DNA of 64,000 bases from Gammaproteobacteria bacterium (GTDB taxonomy: Bacteria; Pseudomonadota; Gammaproteobacteria; Steroidobacterales; Foliamicaceae): contig VXSK01000003.1 of assembly GCA_009838035.1 (NCBI GenBank), positions 225,945-289,944 on the forward strand, in the 5' to 3' direction. How positions within the stretch are numbered: the first letter of the stretch is position 1; every line of letters starts with the position of its first letter. The notes under the pieces were generated by a model that was not told where the DNA came from, made no database searches, and worked only from the letters and a program-made list of their open reading frames with translations. Made by a program: the position numbers and the translations under genes. Shown piece by piece: positions 8,911 to 18,139 of the stretch.

Positions 8911-8932
8911 CGCGTTGAGGTTGTCTTGCCTG

Positions 8933-9727
8933 CTAGTCGGAGTCGCCGCTGGCCAGGGGCGGCAACTGGCCTATATGCACGCCGCTGTCGGCAATCAGTG
9001 TCTCGCCGGTAACCAGCGGGGCGCCTTCCAGGAACCAGACAAGGACCTCGGCGACGTGGCGCGGCTCGGCGACCTGCTTCAGCGGAAGCGCCTGACTGGC
9101 CATGTCGAGCATCGCCTGGTAGGCCTCGTCGCCCATGCCGCCCTGCAGCCAACGCGTCTGGATCATGCCGGGCGCGACGCTGTTGATGCGGATTTCGGGC
9201 CCCAGCACGTGCGCCAGCGACTTGGTCATCAGGTTAAGGGCGGCCTTGGACGCGGCGTAGGGGATCGAGGACGCAATGCCCGTCACGCCTCCGATCGAAG
9301 AGTTGTTGACCACGGCGCCGCTGCCCAGCGCCCGCATGTGCGGCTCCACGGCGCGGATCATCTGGTAGGTGCCCACGACGTTGACCGCGTAGATGTCGAG
9401 GAAGTCCTGCTTGTCGATGCCGTGAAGATTGGCGAACGGGTTGAACTTGGTCCGCCCGGCGTTGTTGACCAGGTAGTCGATCCGCCCCCAGGCATCCATG
9501 GCCGCCGCCGCCAGCTTCAGGCAGTCGTCGTCCTCGGAAACGTCGGCCTGCACGACCCGCGTTTCGGCGCCTGCAGCCTCGCAGCGCGCGGCGGTCTCGT
9601 GCGCCTCTTTCTCGCTGCGCGTGTAGTTCACGACGACGTTGCAGCCGCGTTCCGACAGCAACTCCGCCGCGGCCGCGCCGACACCCGTGGCCGATCCCGT
9701 TACGATGGCCGTCTTCCGCTCGTTCAT
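8933..9727 (-). CDS. Short-chain dehydrogenase/reductase (classical SDR)
   Basis: This is an NAD(P)-dependent Rossmann-fold oxidoreductase of about 264 residues. It has the cofactor motif TGSATGVGAAAAE near the N-terminus, VNNAGRTKF, a catalytic Ser in NNSSIGGVTG, and the YAASK motif. The tail LIADSGVHIG is usual for classical SDRs. The frame is open three codons upstream from a TTG; the ATG at 9727 is preferred. Upstream, it diverges from the NTF2-like gene at 9803. Its operon partner is the nitronate monooxygenase. Substrate unknown. Confidence 0.9.
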   Translation of the reverse strand: MNERKTAIVTGSATGVGAAAAELLSERGCNVVVNYTRSEKEAHETAARCEAAGAETRVVQADVSEDDDCLKLAAAAMDAWGRIDYLVNNAGRTKFNPFANLHGIDKQDFLDIYAVNVVGTYQMIRAVEPHMRALGSGAVVNNSSIGGVTGIASSIPYAASKAALNLMTKSLAHVLGPEIRINSVAPGMIQTRWLQGGMGDEAYQAMLDMASQALPLKQVAEPRHVAEVLVWFLEGAPLVTGETLIADSGVHIGQLPPLASGDSD

Positions 9728-9802
9728 GGCGCGCAATTCTAGCCGGTACGCCGAGTCTGCGGTAAAGTTGATACCGGTTCACGAACAACAGGAGACATCG
9801 TC

Positions 9803-10285
9803 ATGGCCGCACCAGGTGGAAGACAAATGCCGGCATGGGTGACGCGCCCCTTGTCCGACATGCCCGTGCTCGGCCCCGCGGAATCCCTGAGCGGAGTGGA
9901 ACGCGAACTGCAGGAATTGCTGGACCGTTACGCGAAGGGCGTCGAGGCCGCGGAGCTTTCCGAAGTCGAGGCCTGCATGCGCACGGACGAGGCGTTTCTG
10001 AGCGTCGAATCCAGCTATCCCAACTACGGCTGGGCGGACTATGACAAGAACCACTTGAGCCTTGAACTGGGAGTGCTGAAGGACATGGAATACAAGGCGG
10101 AACTGGTGCACGCGTTCGGCAACGGCGACCTTTCCTACGGCGTGTTCGTATTCACGGCATCCGCCGAACGGGACGGGCAGCGGCGCACCAAGCAAGGCAT
10201 GGGCACGCTGGTGGCCGAGAAAATGGACGGCGACTGGCGCATCCGTCACTGGACCACCTGCGCGAGGCGCCCGCCTACCACCTAG
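9803..10285 (+). CDS. NTF2-like / SnoaL-like domain protein
   Basis: The 160-residue soluble protein has the pattern of an NTF2-like cone. A helix LQELLDRYAKGVEAAELSEVEAC is followed by strands and DEAFLSVESSYPNYGWADY, and a C-terminal strand EKMDGDWRIRHWTT like the end of SnoaL/ketosteroid-isomerase-like folds. Members may be small isomerases, hydratases or non-catalytic ligand binders. GGAG lies 8 bases before the ATG. The stop overlaps the convergent ubiX stop by 4 bases. No specific function is proposed. Confidence 0.72.
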   Translation: MAAPGGRQMPAWVTRPLSDMPVLGPAESLSGVERELQELLDRYAKGVEAAELSEVEACMRTDEAFLSVESSYPNYGWADYDKNHLSLELGVLKDMEYKAELVHAFGNGDLSYGVFVFTASAERDGQRRTKQGMGTLVAEKMDGDWRIRHWTTCARRPPTT

Positions 10286-10860
10286 TTCTTCGCGGCTTCC
10301 TTCCCGCCCGGCCAGCGGCGCACGAGGTCCGTTTCCAGGCCGAACAGGTCCATCAGCCTGCCGACGGTGTGGTTGACGATGTCTTCCACGCTGGCGGGCT
10401 TGGCGTAGAAACCCGGGACCGGCGGCGCCACCACCGCGCCCATCAGCGCCGCTTCATGCATCAGCCGCAGGTGGCCGGCGTGAAGCGGCGTCTCGCGGGG
10501 CGCCAGCACCAGCTTCCGGCCCTCCTTCAGCGTGACGTCGGCCGCGCGCACCAGGAGGTTGGCCGCGTAGGAATTCACGATGGCGCCCAGCGTCTTCATC
10601 GAGCAGGGGGCCACGATCATCCCGCCGGTCCGGAACGAACCGCTGGCGATCGTGGCCGCCACGTCGCTGTCGGAATACACGACGTCCGCCAGCGCCTCCA
10701 CGTCGCGGACCTTCCAGTCGGTCTCCAGCGCAATATTGACCTTGCCCCCATTGCTGACAATGAGGTGAGTCTCCACCTCCGGGGCTTCGCGCAGCGCTTC
10801 CAGCAGCCGGATGCCGTAGATCACGCCGCTGGCGCCCGAAATTCCAATAATGAGTCGCAT
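10282..10860 (-). CDS. ubiX: Flavin prenyltransferase UbiX
   Basis: The 192-residue enzyme joins dimethylallyl phosphate to FMN to give prenylated FMN, the cofactor of UbiD decarboxylases. It has the N-terminal phosphate-binding GISGASGVIYG, the TGGMIVAPCSMKTLGAI segment with the conserved Cys/Ser region, NLLVRAADVTLKEGRKLVLAPRETPL, and PPVPGFYAKP. Length and motifs are typical. A ubiD-type gene is 6.7 kb away (2115-3611). It sits just downstream of tRNA-Thr on the same strand and converges with the NTF2-like gene. Confidence 0.95.
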   Translation of the reverse strand: MRLIIGISGASGVIYGIRLLEALREAPEVETHLIVSNGGKVNIALETDWKVRDVEALADVVYSDSDVAATIASGSFRTGGMIVAPCSMKTLGAIVNSYAANLLVRAADVTLKEGRKLVLAPRETPLHAGHLRLMHEAALMGAVVAPPVPGFYAKPASVEDIVNHTVGRLMDLFGLETDLVRRWPGGKEAAKN

Positions 10861-10872
10861 GCGATTCTTGTG

Positions 10873-10948
<76 letters not shown>

Positions 10949-11147
10949 CGGGTGGTCCAGCGCCAGCCGCTTTCGCGCATTTCCCCGTGCGCGAGCGCCT
11001 TTCGCCGCTCCAGAAAGGCCGGATTGTATCGCAAACCCCGTTTTGGGGATTTGTCGGCGAACGCGCGCAATTGGCGTCTTCAGCGGCCTGCGTGAGGCGC
11101 GTATTTTCCCTTTTGCGCCCGCGGGATCGGCGCTTGCAAGGGATCGC
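10949..11147. promoter_or_regulatory. Intergenic region between tRNA-Thr and fimT
   Basis: About 200 bp with no gene. It holds a minus-strand TACAAT at 11023-11028, a candidate -10 for tRNA-Thr, and a small hairpin CCCC-GTTT-TGGGG around 11036-11048. The fimT promoter must also lie here, but no clear -35/-10 pair was recognised on the plus strand. Confidence 0.4.
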
Positions 11148-11672
11148 ATGATGCGTGGCTTTTCGCTTTTGGAACTTCTGATCGCTCTGACTGTCAGCTC
11201 CATTGCTGTCCTCCTGGCCCAGCCCGTTATCGCTACCGGAATGCTCAATCTGCAGCGGAGCACAACGATCAACGGATTGATCCGCAGCCTGCACTTCGCG
11301 CGCCGCACGGCCGCCGAGAACGGCCGGGACACGACTGTGTGTCCCAGTCCGGACGGACGGCGATGCGGGGCCGCGGAGGATTGGGACGCCGGCTGGATTG
11401 TCCACGACGGCCCAACGGGTTCGACGGCGCCCGCGCCGCCGCCGGGTTCGATCCTCTACCGATCGCGAGGCCAGGCCGGATTGTCCATTCGCTCGAATCG
11501 CACCCGGTTCGTGTTCCGGCCGTTCCGCGGGCGCTCCACCAACGGCACGCTGATCGTTTGCGACCGGCGCGGAAGCAGCGCGGCGCGCGCGATCGTCATC
11601 AACAATATCGGCAGGCCGCGGCTTGCCGATACCGCCAGCGATGGCGACCCTCTTGCCTGCCCGCCCGGCTGA
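11148..11672 (+). CDS. fimT: Type IV minor pilin, FimT/GspH family
   Basis: The 174-residue prepilin-like protein starts MMRGFSLLELLIALTVSS: a very short leader, the PilD cleavage site G|F, Glu at mature position 5 and a hydrophobic helix. The body fits FimT/GspH (LHFARRTAAENGRDTTVCPS, then VFRPFRGR and VINNIGRPRL). Minor pilins prime type IV pilus assembly; FimT-type proteins have also been linked to DNA uptake. AAGGG lies 7 bases before the second ATG (11151), so the protein may start one residue later. It opens a compact five-gene cluster in which each gene overlaps the next. Confidence 0.9.
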   Translation: MMRGFSLLELLIALTVSSIAVLLAQPVIATGMLNLQRSTTINGLIRSLHFARRTAAENGRDTTVCPSPDGRRCGAAEDWDAGWIVHDGPTGSTAPAPPPGSILYRSRGQAGLSIRSNRTRFVFRPFRGRSTNGTLIVCDRRGSSAARAIVINNIGRPRLADTASDGDPLACPPG

Positions 11673-12027
11673 GCCGGCAAGCGGCTTCAGTCTGGTCGAG
11701 TGCCTGATCGCGGTCGCCATCTTCAGCCTGGGCCTGCTCGGGGCCGGTGCGCTGATTACCGAGCGGTTGAAGGAAAGCCGCGCCGCGCACAGTTACTTTC
11801 TCGCCGAAATGCTGGCGCAGGACCTCGTTGCCCGGATCGGCGCCAACCCGTCGGCAGCAGGCGGGGAAGAATTGGGAGCGTGGCAACGGCAGGCGGCGTC
11901 CGCCCTGCCGGGCCTGCAATGCGAGGTGACGGCGCTGGGCGGCGCGCCGCCGGCATATCGGGTCGAAATGCGCTGGCCCGCGGGCGCCGACGACGCCGGC
12001 CGGCTGGTGCTTTGGGTCGGCCGTTAG
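11641..12027 (+). CDS. pilV: Type IV minor pilin PilV
   Basis: The 128-residue protein has a prepilin site in PASGFSLVECLIAVAIFSLG (G|F, Glu at +5, then hydrophobic helix) after a leader of about 14 residues from the ATG at 11641. A TTG six codons upstream is possible but less likely. PilV-type minor pilins help initiate the pilus. The gene overlaps fimT by 32 bases in another frame, and pilW begins inside its 3' end, so translation is tightly coupled. Confidence 0.88.
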   Translation: MATLLPARPAEPASGFSLVECLIAVAIFSLGLLGAGALITERLKESRAAHSYFLAEMLAQDLVARIGANPSAAGGEELGAWQRQAASALPGLQCEVTALGGAPPAYRVEMRWPAGADDAGRLVLWVGR

Positions 12028-12938
12028 ACCCCGGCCGGCAAGGCCAGCGGGGTGGCAGCCTGGCCGAACTGCTCGTGTCGCTCGCCGTCTCAAGCCTGTT
12101 GCTGCTGGGGGTCTTCGGCTCAGCGCAGTCCATGCGCCAATCCGCCCGGGCGGCGGACAATCTGCACAGTCTTGAGGAGAAAGCGCGTTTCGCGCTGGAT
12201 CTGCTGCGCGCCGACATCCGTTCGGCCGGATTCTGGGGACTCAATTCGGACGCCGCGGCGCTGCGCCTGTCGGCAGGCGCGTCGGTGCGCTGCGGAGGGA
12301 CGGACGCAAGCGACTGGGCCTTCCGGTTTAAGGAATACGTGGCCGCCCCCGATGCATGGCGCCTGCCCTGCTCCCCGTACCGGAACCGCCGCCAGCCGGA
12401 AACCGACGTGCTGGAAATTCGCCGGGCGGGCCAGACCACTGCCGGCGTGGATTCGAGGAGGCTGCAGGTTCATTCGTCGCGCGGCGAAGGAATCGTGTTC
12501 TCCGCCGGTTCGCCGCCTTCCCTGGAGGGCGAAACCGAGATCCGCGATCTCGTCGTGCACGCCTGGTATGTTTCCGCCCGGTCGAGTCACGACTCGGGGG
12601 AGCCGTCGCTGCGGCGCAAGACGCAGGTCAGGGGCGGGCTGCTCCGCGACGAGGAGATCCTGGCGGGCGTGGAGGACTTTCAGGTTCGCCTGGCGCTCGA
12701 TAGCAACCGCGACGGGGTGGCGGACCGGGTGGTCGATCCTTCGGCGTCCGCGCCGTCCGGTGCGCGCGTCGTGGCAGTCCGGTTCTGGCTGCTGCTGCGC
12801 CACGACAGCCCCGAGACCGGGCATGTGGACGGCAGGACCTACACCTACGCGGATCGCGCGGCGCGCAGTTTCGACGATGCAAGGCGCCGCCTGCTGGTAA
12901 GCGCGAGCGAAGTGGTGGCGAATGCGCGTCGAGATTGA
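12012..12938 (+). CDS. pilW: Type IV minor pilin PilW (TTG start, Gly at mature position 1)
   Basis: The 308-residue protein has a prepilin-like N-terminus QRGGSLAELLVSLAVSSLLL, then SMRQSARAADNLHSLEEKARFALDLLRADIRSAGFWG, the PilW signature. Aligning the Glu at +5 puts Gly, not the usual Phe, at mature position 1. No ATG or GTG exists upstream before the pilin region; the best start is TTG at 12012, inside pilV. The longer open frame upstream runs through pilV in another phase and is not coding. It overlaps pilX by 17 bases. PilW and PilX are pilus-priming minor pilins. Confidence 0.82.
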   Translation: MGRPLDPGRQGQRGGSLAELLVSLAVSSLLLLGVFGSAQSMRQSARAADNLHSLEEKARFALDLLRADIRSAGFWGLNSDAAALRLSAGASVRCGGTDASDWAFRFKEYVAAPDAWRLPCSPYRNRRQPETDVLEIRRAGQTTAGVDSRRLQVHSSRGEGIVFSAGSPPSLEGETEIRDLVVHAWYVSARSSHDSGEPSLRRKTQVRGGLLRDEEILAGVEDFQVRLALDSNRDGVADRVVDPSASAPSGARVVAVRFWLLLRHDSPETGHVDGRTYTYADRAARSFDDARRRLLVSASEVVANARRD

Positions 12939-13455
12939 AGGGGCCGAGAGCGGGGTCGTGCTGGCCGTCGTGCTCATGGTGCTTGCGGCGCTGTCGCTGC
13001 TGGCCGTGGCCGGCAAGGGCGACGTTGCGCTGCAGTGGCTGCAGGTCCGCAATGCACGGGAATACGCCGAGGCGGTCCGGCTGGCGGAAACCGGCGTCGG
13101 AATGGCGCTGTCCGCCGAGCGTTTCCGGCTGGATGCGCCGCAGAGCGGCCGTTACTGCCGAATCGCTTCCCGCTGCGTGGAGTGGACCGTGCGCCATGTG
13201 GAAACGACCGCTCCTCCGGCCGGATTTGAAGAAGCGGAGACGCCGAAACGTGCGCTGCACTTCGAGATCGGCGCGTTGGGGACTGCCGGGCCGCGGGCGC
13301 GGGCGCCGGTCGTGGTGGGCTTCATGCTGCTGGCGCGCGGGGAGCCGGACGCGGAACTGCCAGATGATGTCGAAGTTTGCCGTGCCGAAGAAGACTGCCC
13401 GGAGGATGCCGCGGAACCGCCGGTCCGCCGCTATTGGCGCGAGGGCGTGAAATGA
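12922..13455 (+). CDS. pilX: Type IV pilus assembly protein PilX-like minor pilin
   Basis: The 177-residue protein has one N-terminal hydrophobic helix (GVVLAVVLMVLAALSLLAVAG) followed by a soluble region starting REYAEAVRLAETGVGMAL, the pattern of PilX/PilX-N domain proteins. As in that family, the leader EIEGAESG|VVL lacks the perfect GFxxxE site (no Glu at +5). It overlaps pilW by 17 bases and pilE by 4 (ATGA). A Cys-rich C-terminus (CRAEEDCPEDA) may carry a disulfide. The usual neighbour pilY1 is not between pilX and pilE. Confidence 0.82.
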   Translation: MRVEIEGAESGVVLAVVLMVLAALSLLAVAGKGDVALQWLQVRNAREYAEAVRLAETGVGMALSAERFRLDAPQSGRYCRIASRCVEWTVRHVETTAPPAGFEEAETPKRALHFEIGALGTAGPRARAPVVVGFMLLARGEPDAELPDDVEVCRAEEDCPEDAAEPPVRRYWREGVK

Positions 13456-13895
13456 GACACGCCCGGGGGTTCAGTTTGACGGAACTGCTGGTGACGCTGG
13501 CCATCCTCGCCTTGCTGGCGGCGGCAGCCACGCCCCTGTGGATCAAACAGCTTGAGCGCGCGCGGCGGCTGGACGCCACCGATGCCCTGGTGCGAGTGGC
13601 GGTCCTGCAGGAGCGCTTCTATTTCGAAAACGGACGCTATGCACGCGCGGGCGAACTGGCGGCGCCTCCGCCCGCGGGACTGGGCGTCGCCGGCACCGAG
13701 CGCGGCTACTATGAACTTCGCTTGCGGGCGCCTGAGGGCGATTTGTCCGACGGCTTCGCCGTAGAGGCAGTCGCTGATCCGGAGGGCCCGCAAGCCGGGG
13801 ACACGCAGTGTCGCGTAATGTCCGTCGATTCCACCGGCCGGCGCGCATCCCAAAGCGCCGATGGCGAAGACAGCACGGACGCCTGCTGGCCCTAA
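13452..13895 (+). CDS. pilE: Type IV minor pilin PilE
   Basis: The 147-residue prepilin starts MRHARGFSLTELLVTLAILA: leader MRHARG, cleavage before Phe, Glu at +5. Two features match PilE-type minor pilins: ARRLDATDALVRVAVLQERFYFENGRYA and a C-terminal disulfide pair (Cys in DTQCRVMSV and near the end, DACWP). It could also be a small major pilin, but cluster position after pilVWX favours a minor pilin. Its stop overlaps that of convergent lspA by 4 bases. Confidence 0.87.
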   Translation: MRHARGFSLTELLVTLAILALLAAAATPLWIKQLERARRLDATDALVRVAVLQERFYFENGRYARAGELAAPPPAGLGVAGTERGYYELRLRAPEGDLSDGFAVEAVADPEGPQAGDTQCRVMSVDSTGRRASQSADGEDSTDACWP

Positions 13896-14380
13896 TTGGA
13901 GGTGGTGCGAGTTTGTCGGATGAGGTATAGGAGCACCAGGGATACGCCCACGGTGATCGCCGAGTCGGCGACGTTGAAGGCCGGGAAGCGCCAGCCGCCG
14001 TAGTGCAACGAGATGAAGTCCAGGACGTAGCCGCGCGCAACGCGGTCGATCAGATTGCCCACCGCTCCGCCGGTCATCAGCGCCAGCCCCAGTCCCCAGA
14101 GCGCGTCTCCGTCCTTTGAGGCGCCGCGCATCATCGATCCCAGGAACGCCACCAGCACCAGTCCAAGCACCAGGAACAGCCAGTTCTGCCAACCCGACGC
14201 GCCGGACAACAGGCCGAAGGCGGCGCCGGTGTTGTGCCAGCGCACGAGGTCGAAGAACGGCATCACCACGATGCGCTGCAACTCGTCCAGGCGCGCGGCG
14301 ACAATCCACTTCACGATCTGGTCCAAGACCGCCACGCCGGCGGACACCGAAAGCAACACACTGAAACGCGGCGCCTTCAT
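13892..14380 (-). CDS. lspA: Lipoprotein signal peptidase (signal peptidase II)
   Basis: This inner-membrane aspartyl protease cleaves prolipoproteins ahead of the lipidated Cys. Four hydrophobic helices and the two catalytic boxes are present: [16 protein letters not shown] (first Asp) and [14 protein letters not shown] (second Asp). The chosen start, ATG at 14380, gives 162 residues and overlaps the ileS stop (ATGA); the frame is open 18 codons upstream but that would lie within ileS. The lspA-ileS-ribF-murJ order is the standard gammaproteobacterial one. Likely client proteins include the thioredoxin-ankyrin lipoprotein at 6660. Confidence 0.96.
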   Translation of the reverse strand: MKAPRFSVLLSVSAGVAVLDQIVKWIVAARLDELQRIVVMPFFDLVRWHNTGAAFGLLSGASGWQNWLFLVLGLVLVAFLGSMMRGASKDGDALWGLGLALMTGGAVGNLIDRVARGYVLDFISLHYGGWRFPAFNVADSAITVGVSLVLLYLIRQTRTTSN

Positions 14381-17151
14381 GCCCAGACCCGCGCCTCGCC
14401 ATCGCCTTCGACGTTCAAAACGCAACGGTCGCACAAACCCGCATGTTCATCGCCGTCCGGGCGCACCGGCAAACGGTGCCAGCAGCGTTCGCATTTCGGG
14501 TGCGCGCTCGCCCGGCAAACGGGCGCTTGGCCCGTCTCGCCAGGCTCCAGATCAACCGCCGCGGAAATAAACACGAAGCGCAACTCGTCGCCCAGCTGCT
14601 TCAACGCGTTCAGCGTGGCCTCATCGGCGGGCACGACAAGCTCAGCCTCCAGCGACGAGCCCACTTCTCCGGCCTTGCGCGATTCCTCCATCACGCCCAG
14701 CACCTGCGTGCGCGCTTCGCGCAGCGTGTCCCAGTCGGCCCGGCATTCGGGCAGGTCCGGCAGTTCGTGCGGCGCGCACATGAATACCGATTCCGGACGG
14801 TCGCCGGGAAATTCCTTCCAGAACTCCTCGATCGTGAAGCTCAGCACCGGGGCCAGCCAGCGCGCCAGGCATTCGCCGACATGCCACAGCGTGGTCTGCG
14901 CTGAGCGCCTGCCGTGGCTGTCCGCCGGCATCGTGTAGAGGCGGTCCTTGATCACGTCCAGGTAGAAATTGCCCATGTCCACGACACAGAAATTGTGCAC
15001 CTGCTGGAATATCGGGTGGAACTCGTAGTTGCGGTAGTGCTTCCAGACCGCATCGTTGAGTTCGTGGGTCCGCCGCAATGCCCAGAGATCCAGGTCCACG
15101 GCGTCTTCGGGCGCCACCGCATGCCGTTCGGGGTCGAAATCGCTGAGGTTGCCGAGCAGGAACCGGGCCGTGTTTCGCAGACGGCGATAAGCGTCGGATA
15201 CGCGCGTGAGGATGTCCGGAGAAATGCTCATTTCGCGCCGGTAGTCGGTGGTCATGACCCACAGCCTGAGCACGTCCGCGCCCAGCTTGTCGACCACGTC
15301 GCGAGGGTCCACGACGTTGCCGAGCGACTTCGACTGCTTGCGCCCCTGCTCGTCCACCGCGAAGCCGTGCGTCAACACCGCGCGGTACGGCGCGCGGCCG
15401 TCGATGGCCACCGAGGTCAGCAGGGACGACTGGAACCAGCCGCGGTGCTGGTCCGAGCCTTCCACGTAAAGGTCGGCGGGGTTGTCGATCTCCGGGTGCT
15501 CGGCGCCCACGCAGCGATGCACGAGGCCGGAGTCCATCCACACGTCCATCACGTCCGTCACCTTGCGGTAGCGCTGCGCCTCGTCTCCAAGCAGTTCGGC
15601 CGGGTCCAGCGCAAACCACGCCTCGATGCCCTTCTCGTCCATGCGTTCGGCGATCTGTGCCATCAGCCGCGCCGACTCCGGGTGCGGCTCGCCGCTTTCC
15701 CGATCCACCAAAAGCGGCAGCGGCACGCCCCAGGCGCGGCTGCGCGAAATGCACCAGTCCGGGCGCGTCTCGACCATTCTCGCGATGCGCTGTTCGGCCC
15801 AGCCGGGATACCAGTCCACCGCGCCGATGGCGCCGGCGGCCTGCTCGCGCAGACCCTCGCGGTCCAGCCCCACGAACCACTGCGGCGTGGACGTAAACAG
15901 GAGCGGCCGGTGGTGCCGCCAGCAGTGCGGATAGCTGTGCCGGTAGCTCTCCCGGCAAAGCAGCATGCCGCGCTCCGCCAGCAGGTCGGGAATCCGCTTG
16001 TCGGCCTCCTCGACGTGCAGCCCGCCCACCAGGCCGGTGTCCTTCCGGAAGTGGCCGTCGATACCCAGCGGATTGTCTGCCGGCAATCCCGCCTTGCGGC
16101 CGGTCGCAAAGTCGTCCAGCCCGTGCGCAGGCGCGGTGTGCACGGCGCCGGTGCCGGCCTCCAGCGTGACGTAATCGGCGATCAGCACGGGCGCCAGGCG
16201 ATCGTAAAAGGGATGACGCAGGTTTACGCCGGCGAGTTGCGCGCCTTTCAGCGACGCCAGTTCGCGCGCGCCCGTCGCGCCGTAACGCTGCAGCGCATCG
16301 TCGGCGAGACCGCGCGCCAGCACCAGGCGCTCGGTGCGCCCGTCGATCTCGGCTTCCATGAGCACGTAGTCGAACGTGTCGCTCAGCACCACAGCGCGGT
16401 TGGCCGGCAGGGTCCATGGCGTGGTGGTCCAGATCGGGATGCCCAGCGGCGCATCGTCTGCTTCCACGCCCGGGACGCGGGACAGGAAATCGGCTGGATC
16501 GTCGGCCGGGAAGCGCACGTCGACGGCGATCGAGGTCTTGTCTTCGTATTCGACTTCCGCTTCCGCCAGGGCCGACCCGCAGTCCAGGCACCAGTGGACC
16601 GGCTTCTGGCCGCGATAGACGTGCCCGCGGGCGAAGATCTCCGCGAACGCCCGGATCTGGTTTGCCTCGTAGCGGGCCGCCATGGTCAGGTACGGCCGCT
16701 CCCACTCGCCCAGCACGCCGAGCCGCCGGAAGTCCTCGCGCTGGCCTTCGACCTGGCTGGCCGCATAGCGCCGGCAGGCTTCGCGGAAGGCCGCGCCGTC
16801 CAGCGCGGCGGCCTCGTGCCCCAGCTCGCGCTCGACGCGCACTTCGATCGGCAGGCCGTGGCAATCCCACCCCGGAACGTAGGGCGCGTCGTAGCCGTCG
16901 AGAATCTTCGACTTCACGATGAGGTCCTTGAGCACCTTGTTGTAGGCGTGGCCGATGTGGATCGACCCGTTGGCGTAGGGCGGTCCGTCGAGCAGCGTGA
17001 ACTTCTCGCGCCCGGCCATGTGCTCGCGGATGCGCCCGTAGCGCCCGCTGCTCTCCCACTCGCGCAGCATTTCCGGCTCGCGGCGCGCCAGGTTGGCGCG
17101 CATCGGAAAAGCCGTACGCGGCAGGTTCAGGGTGTCGCGGTAATCGGGCAT
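14377..17151 (-). CDS. ileS: Isoleucyl-tRNA synthetase
   Basis: This 924-residue class I aminoacyl-tRNA synthetase charges tRNA-Ile and edits Val. It has [20 protein letters not shown] (the HIGH box) near residue 58-75, the editing domain around [14 protein letters not shown], and the second signature [15 protein letters not shown]. The signature is KQSKS, with Gln where KMSKS is usual. The C-terminal zinc finger is complete (CERCWHRLP and [10 protein letters not shown]). Length is normal for bacterial type 1 IleS. It sits between ribF and lspA on the same strand. Confidence 0.98.
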   Translation of the reverse strand: MPDYRDTLNLPRTAFPMRANLARREPEMLREWESSGRYGRIREHMAGREKFTLLDGPPYANGSIHIGHAYNKVLKDLIVKSKILDGYDAPYVPGWDCHGLPIEVRVERELGHEAAALDGAAFREACRRYAASQVEGQREDFRRLGVLGEWERPYLTMAARYEANQIRAFAEIFARGHVYRGQKPVHWCLDCGSALAEAEVEYEDKTSIAVDVRFPADDPADFLSRVPGVEADDAPLGIPIWTTTPWTLPANRAVVLSDTFDYVLMEAEIDGRTERLVLARGLADDALQRYGATGARELASLKGAQLAGVNLRHPFYDRLAPVLIADYVTLEAGTGAVHTAPAHGLDDFATGRKAGLPADNPLGIDGHFRKDTGLVGGLHVEEADKRIPDLLAERGMLLCRESYRHSYPHCWRHHRPLLFTSTPQWFVGLDREGLREQAAGAIGAVDWYPGWAEQRIARMVETRPDWCISRSRAWGVPLPLLVDRESGEPHPESARLMAQIAERMDEKGIEAWFALDPAELLGDEAQRYRKVTDVMDVWMDSGLVHRCVGAEHPEIDNPADLYVEGSDQHRGWFQSSLLTSVAIDGRAPYRAVLTHGFAVDEQGRKQSKSLGNVVDPRDVVDKLGADVLRLWVMTTDYRREMSISPDILTRVSDAYRRLRNTARFLLGNLSDFDPERHAVAPEDAVDLDLWALRRTHELNDAVWKHYRNYEFHPIFQQVHNFCVVDMGNFYLDVIKDRLYTMPADSHGRRSAQTTLWHVGECLARWLAPVLSFTIEEFWKEFPGDRPESVFMCAPHELPDLPECRADWDTLREARTQVLGVMEESRKAGEVGSSLEAELVVPADEATLNALKQLGDELRFVFISAAVDLEPGETGQAPVCRASAHPKCERCWHRLPVRPDGDEHAGLCDRCVLNVEGDGEARVWA

Positions 17152-17192
17152 GTCGGTGCGAAGTGTGCTTGGGACGGAAGTGTGACCAAGGA

Positions 17193-18128
17193 CTAAGCCG
17201 CGCGCAAGAGTTCGCGGGCCTGGACGGCGTCGCGATCCATCTGCACGCGTAGTTCCTCGAGGTTACTGAAGTGCACTTCGTCGCGCAGCTTCGCAACCGG
17301 CTCGATGTCCAGGAATCGCCCGTACAGATCGCCGTTGAAATCGAAGATATGCGCCTCCAGGATCTTCTCCGTGCCGCCCACCGTGGGCCGGTAACCGATG
17401 CTGGCCACGCCCGCCAGCGGCTCGGCCTCCACCCCGTGGACGCGCACGGCGAAGATCCCGTCAATGGGACTGACGCGGCCTTTCAGGGCAATGTTGGCCG
17501 TAGGATAGCCCAGCTTTGCGGCGCCGATCTTCAAGCCGTGAATGACGCGCCCGCCCATGCCGTAGCGGCGGCCCAGGAGCCTCGCGGCCAGCTCCAGGTC
17601 CGAGGCCGCCAGCGCCCGCCGCACGCCGGTGCTGGAAACGCGCTCGCCGTCGACGCTCACGCGCGGGGCCTGCTCCACGCTGAAGCCGAGACTCCTTCCC
17701 CCCGCCGCGAGTTCGTCCATGCCGCCGCTGCGCCTGTAGCCGAAACGGAAGTCCGGGCCCTGGATCACGTGCCGCGCCTTGAGCAGTCCGGCCAGCAGCT
17801 TGCGCATGAAATCCTCGGGCGAAAGCGTGCGGATCGCGTCGTTGAACGGCGGGCAATAGAAGGCGTCGACACCGGCGGCGTTGAGCGCGGCGCATTTTTC
17901 GCGCAGCGTCATCAGTCGGGGCGGCGGCGCTCCCCGGGCCATGAATTCCTTCGGAGACGGCTCGAAACTGAACACGACCGACGCCAGATTGCGTTCGCGG
18001 GCAGCCGTGAGGACCCGGTTCAGGACCTCCTGGTGACCGACGTGCATGCCGTCGAAACCGCCGATGGTAACGGCGCATCCGCGGTCGATGGAGGCCGGCA
18101 AGCGGGAAATTCGGCGTAGGAGAAGCAT
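17193..18128 (-). CDS. ribF: Bifunctional riboflavin kinase / FAD synthetase
   Basis: The enzyme phosphorylates riboflavin to FMN and adenylylates FMN to FAD. The N-terminal nucleotidyltransferase domain has [17 protein letters not shown] (about residue 22) and STGVRRAL; the C-terminal kinase domain has YPTANIAL and [12 protein letters not shown]. The start ATG at 18128 gives 311 residues. The same frame stays open far upstream through murJ in another phase, but that extension is antisense-like noise. It is 11 bp downstream of murJ and 41 bp upstream of ileS. Confidence 0.96.
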   Translation of the reverse strand: MLLLRRISRLPASIDRGCAVTIGGFDGMHVGHQEVLNRVLTAARERNLASVVFSFEPSPKEFMARGAPPPRLMTLREKCAALNAAGVDAFYCPPFNDAIRTLSPEDFMRKLLAGLLKARHVIQGPDFRFGYRRSGGMDELAAGGRSLGFSVEQAPRVSVDGERVSSTGVRRALAASDLELAARLLGRRYGMGGRVIHGLKIGAAKLGYPTANIALKGRVSPIDGIFAVRVHGVEAEPLAGVASIGYRPTVGGTEKILEAHIFDFNGDLYGRFLDIEPVAKLRDEVHFSNLEELRVQMDRDAVQARELLRAA

Positions 18129-18139
18129 CGCTTGCGAGT

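Noticed and set aside
14914..17196. Long open frame on the plus strand opposite ileS
   Set aside because: It mirrors ileS on the other strand in high-GC DNA, has His/Arg/Gln-rich low-information protein and no domain or ribosome-binding site.
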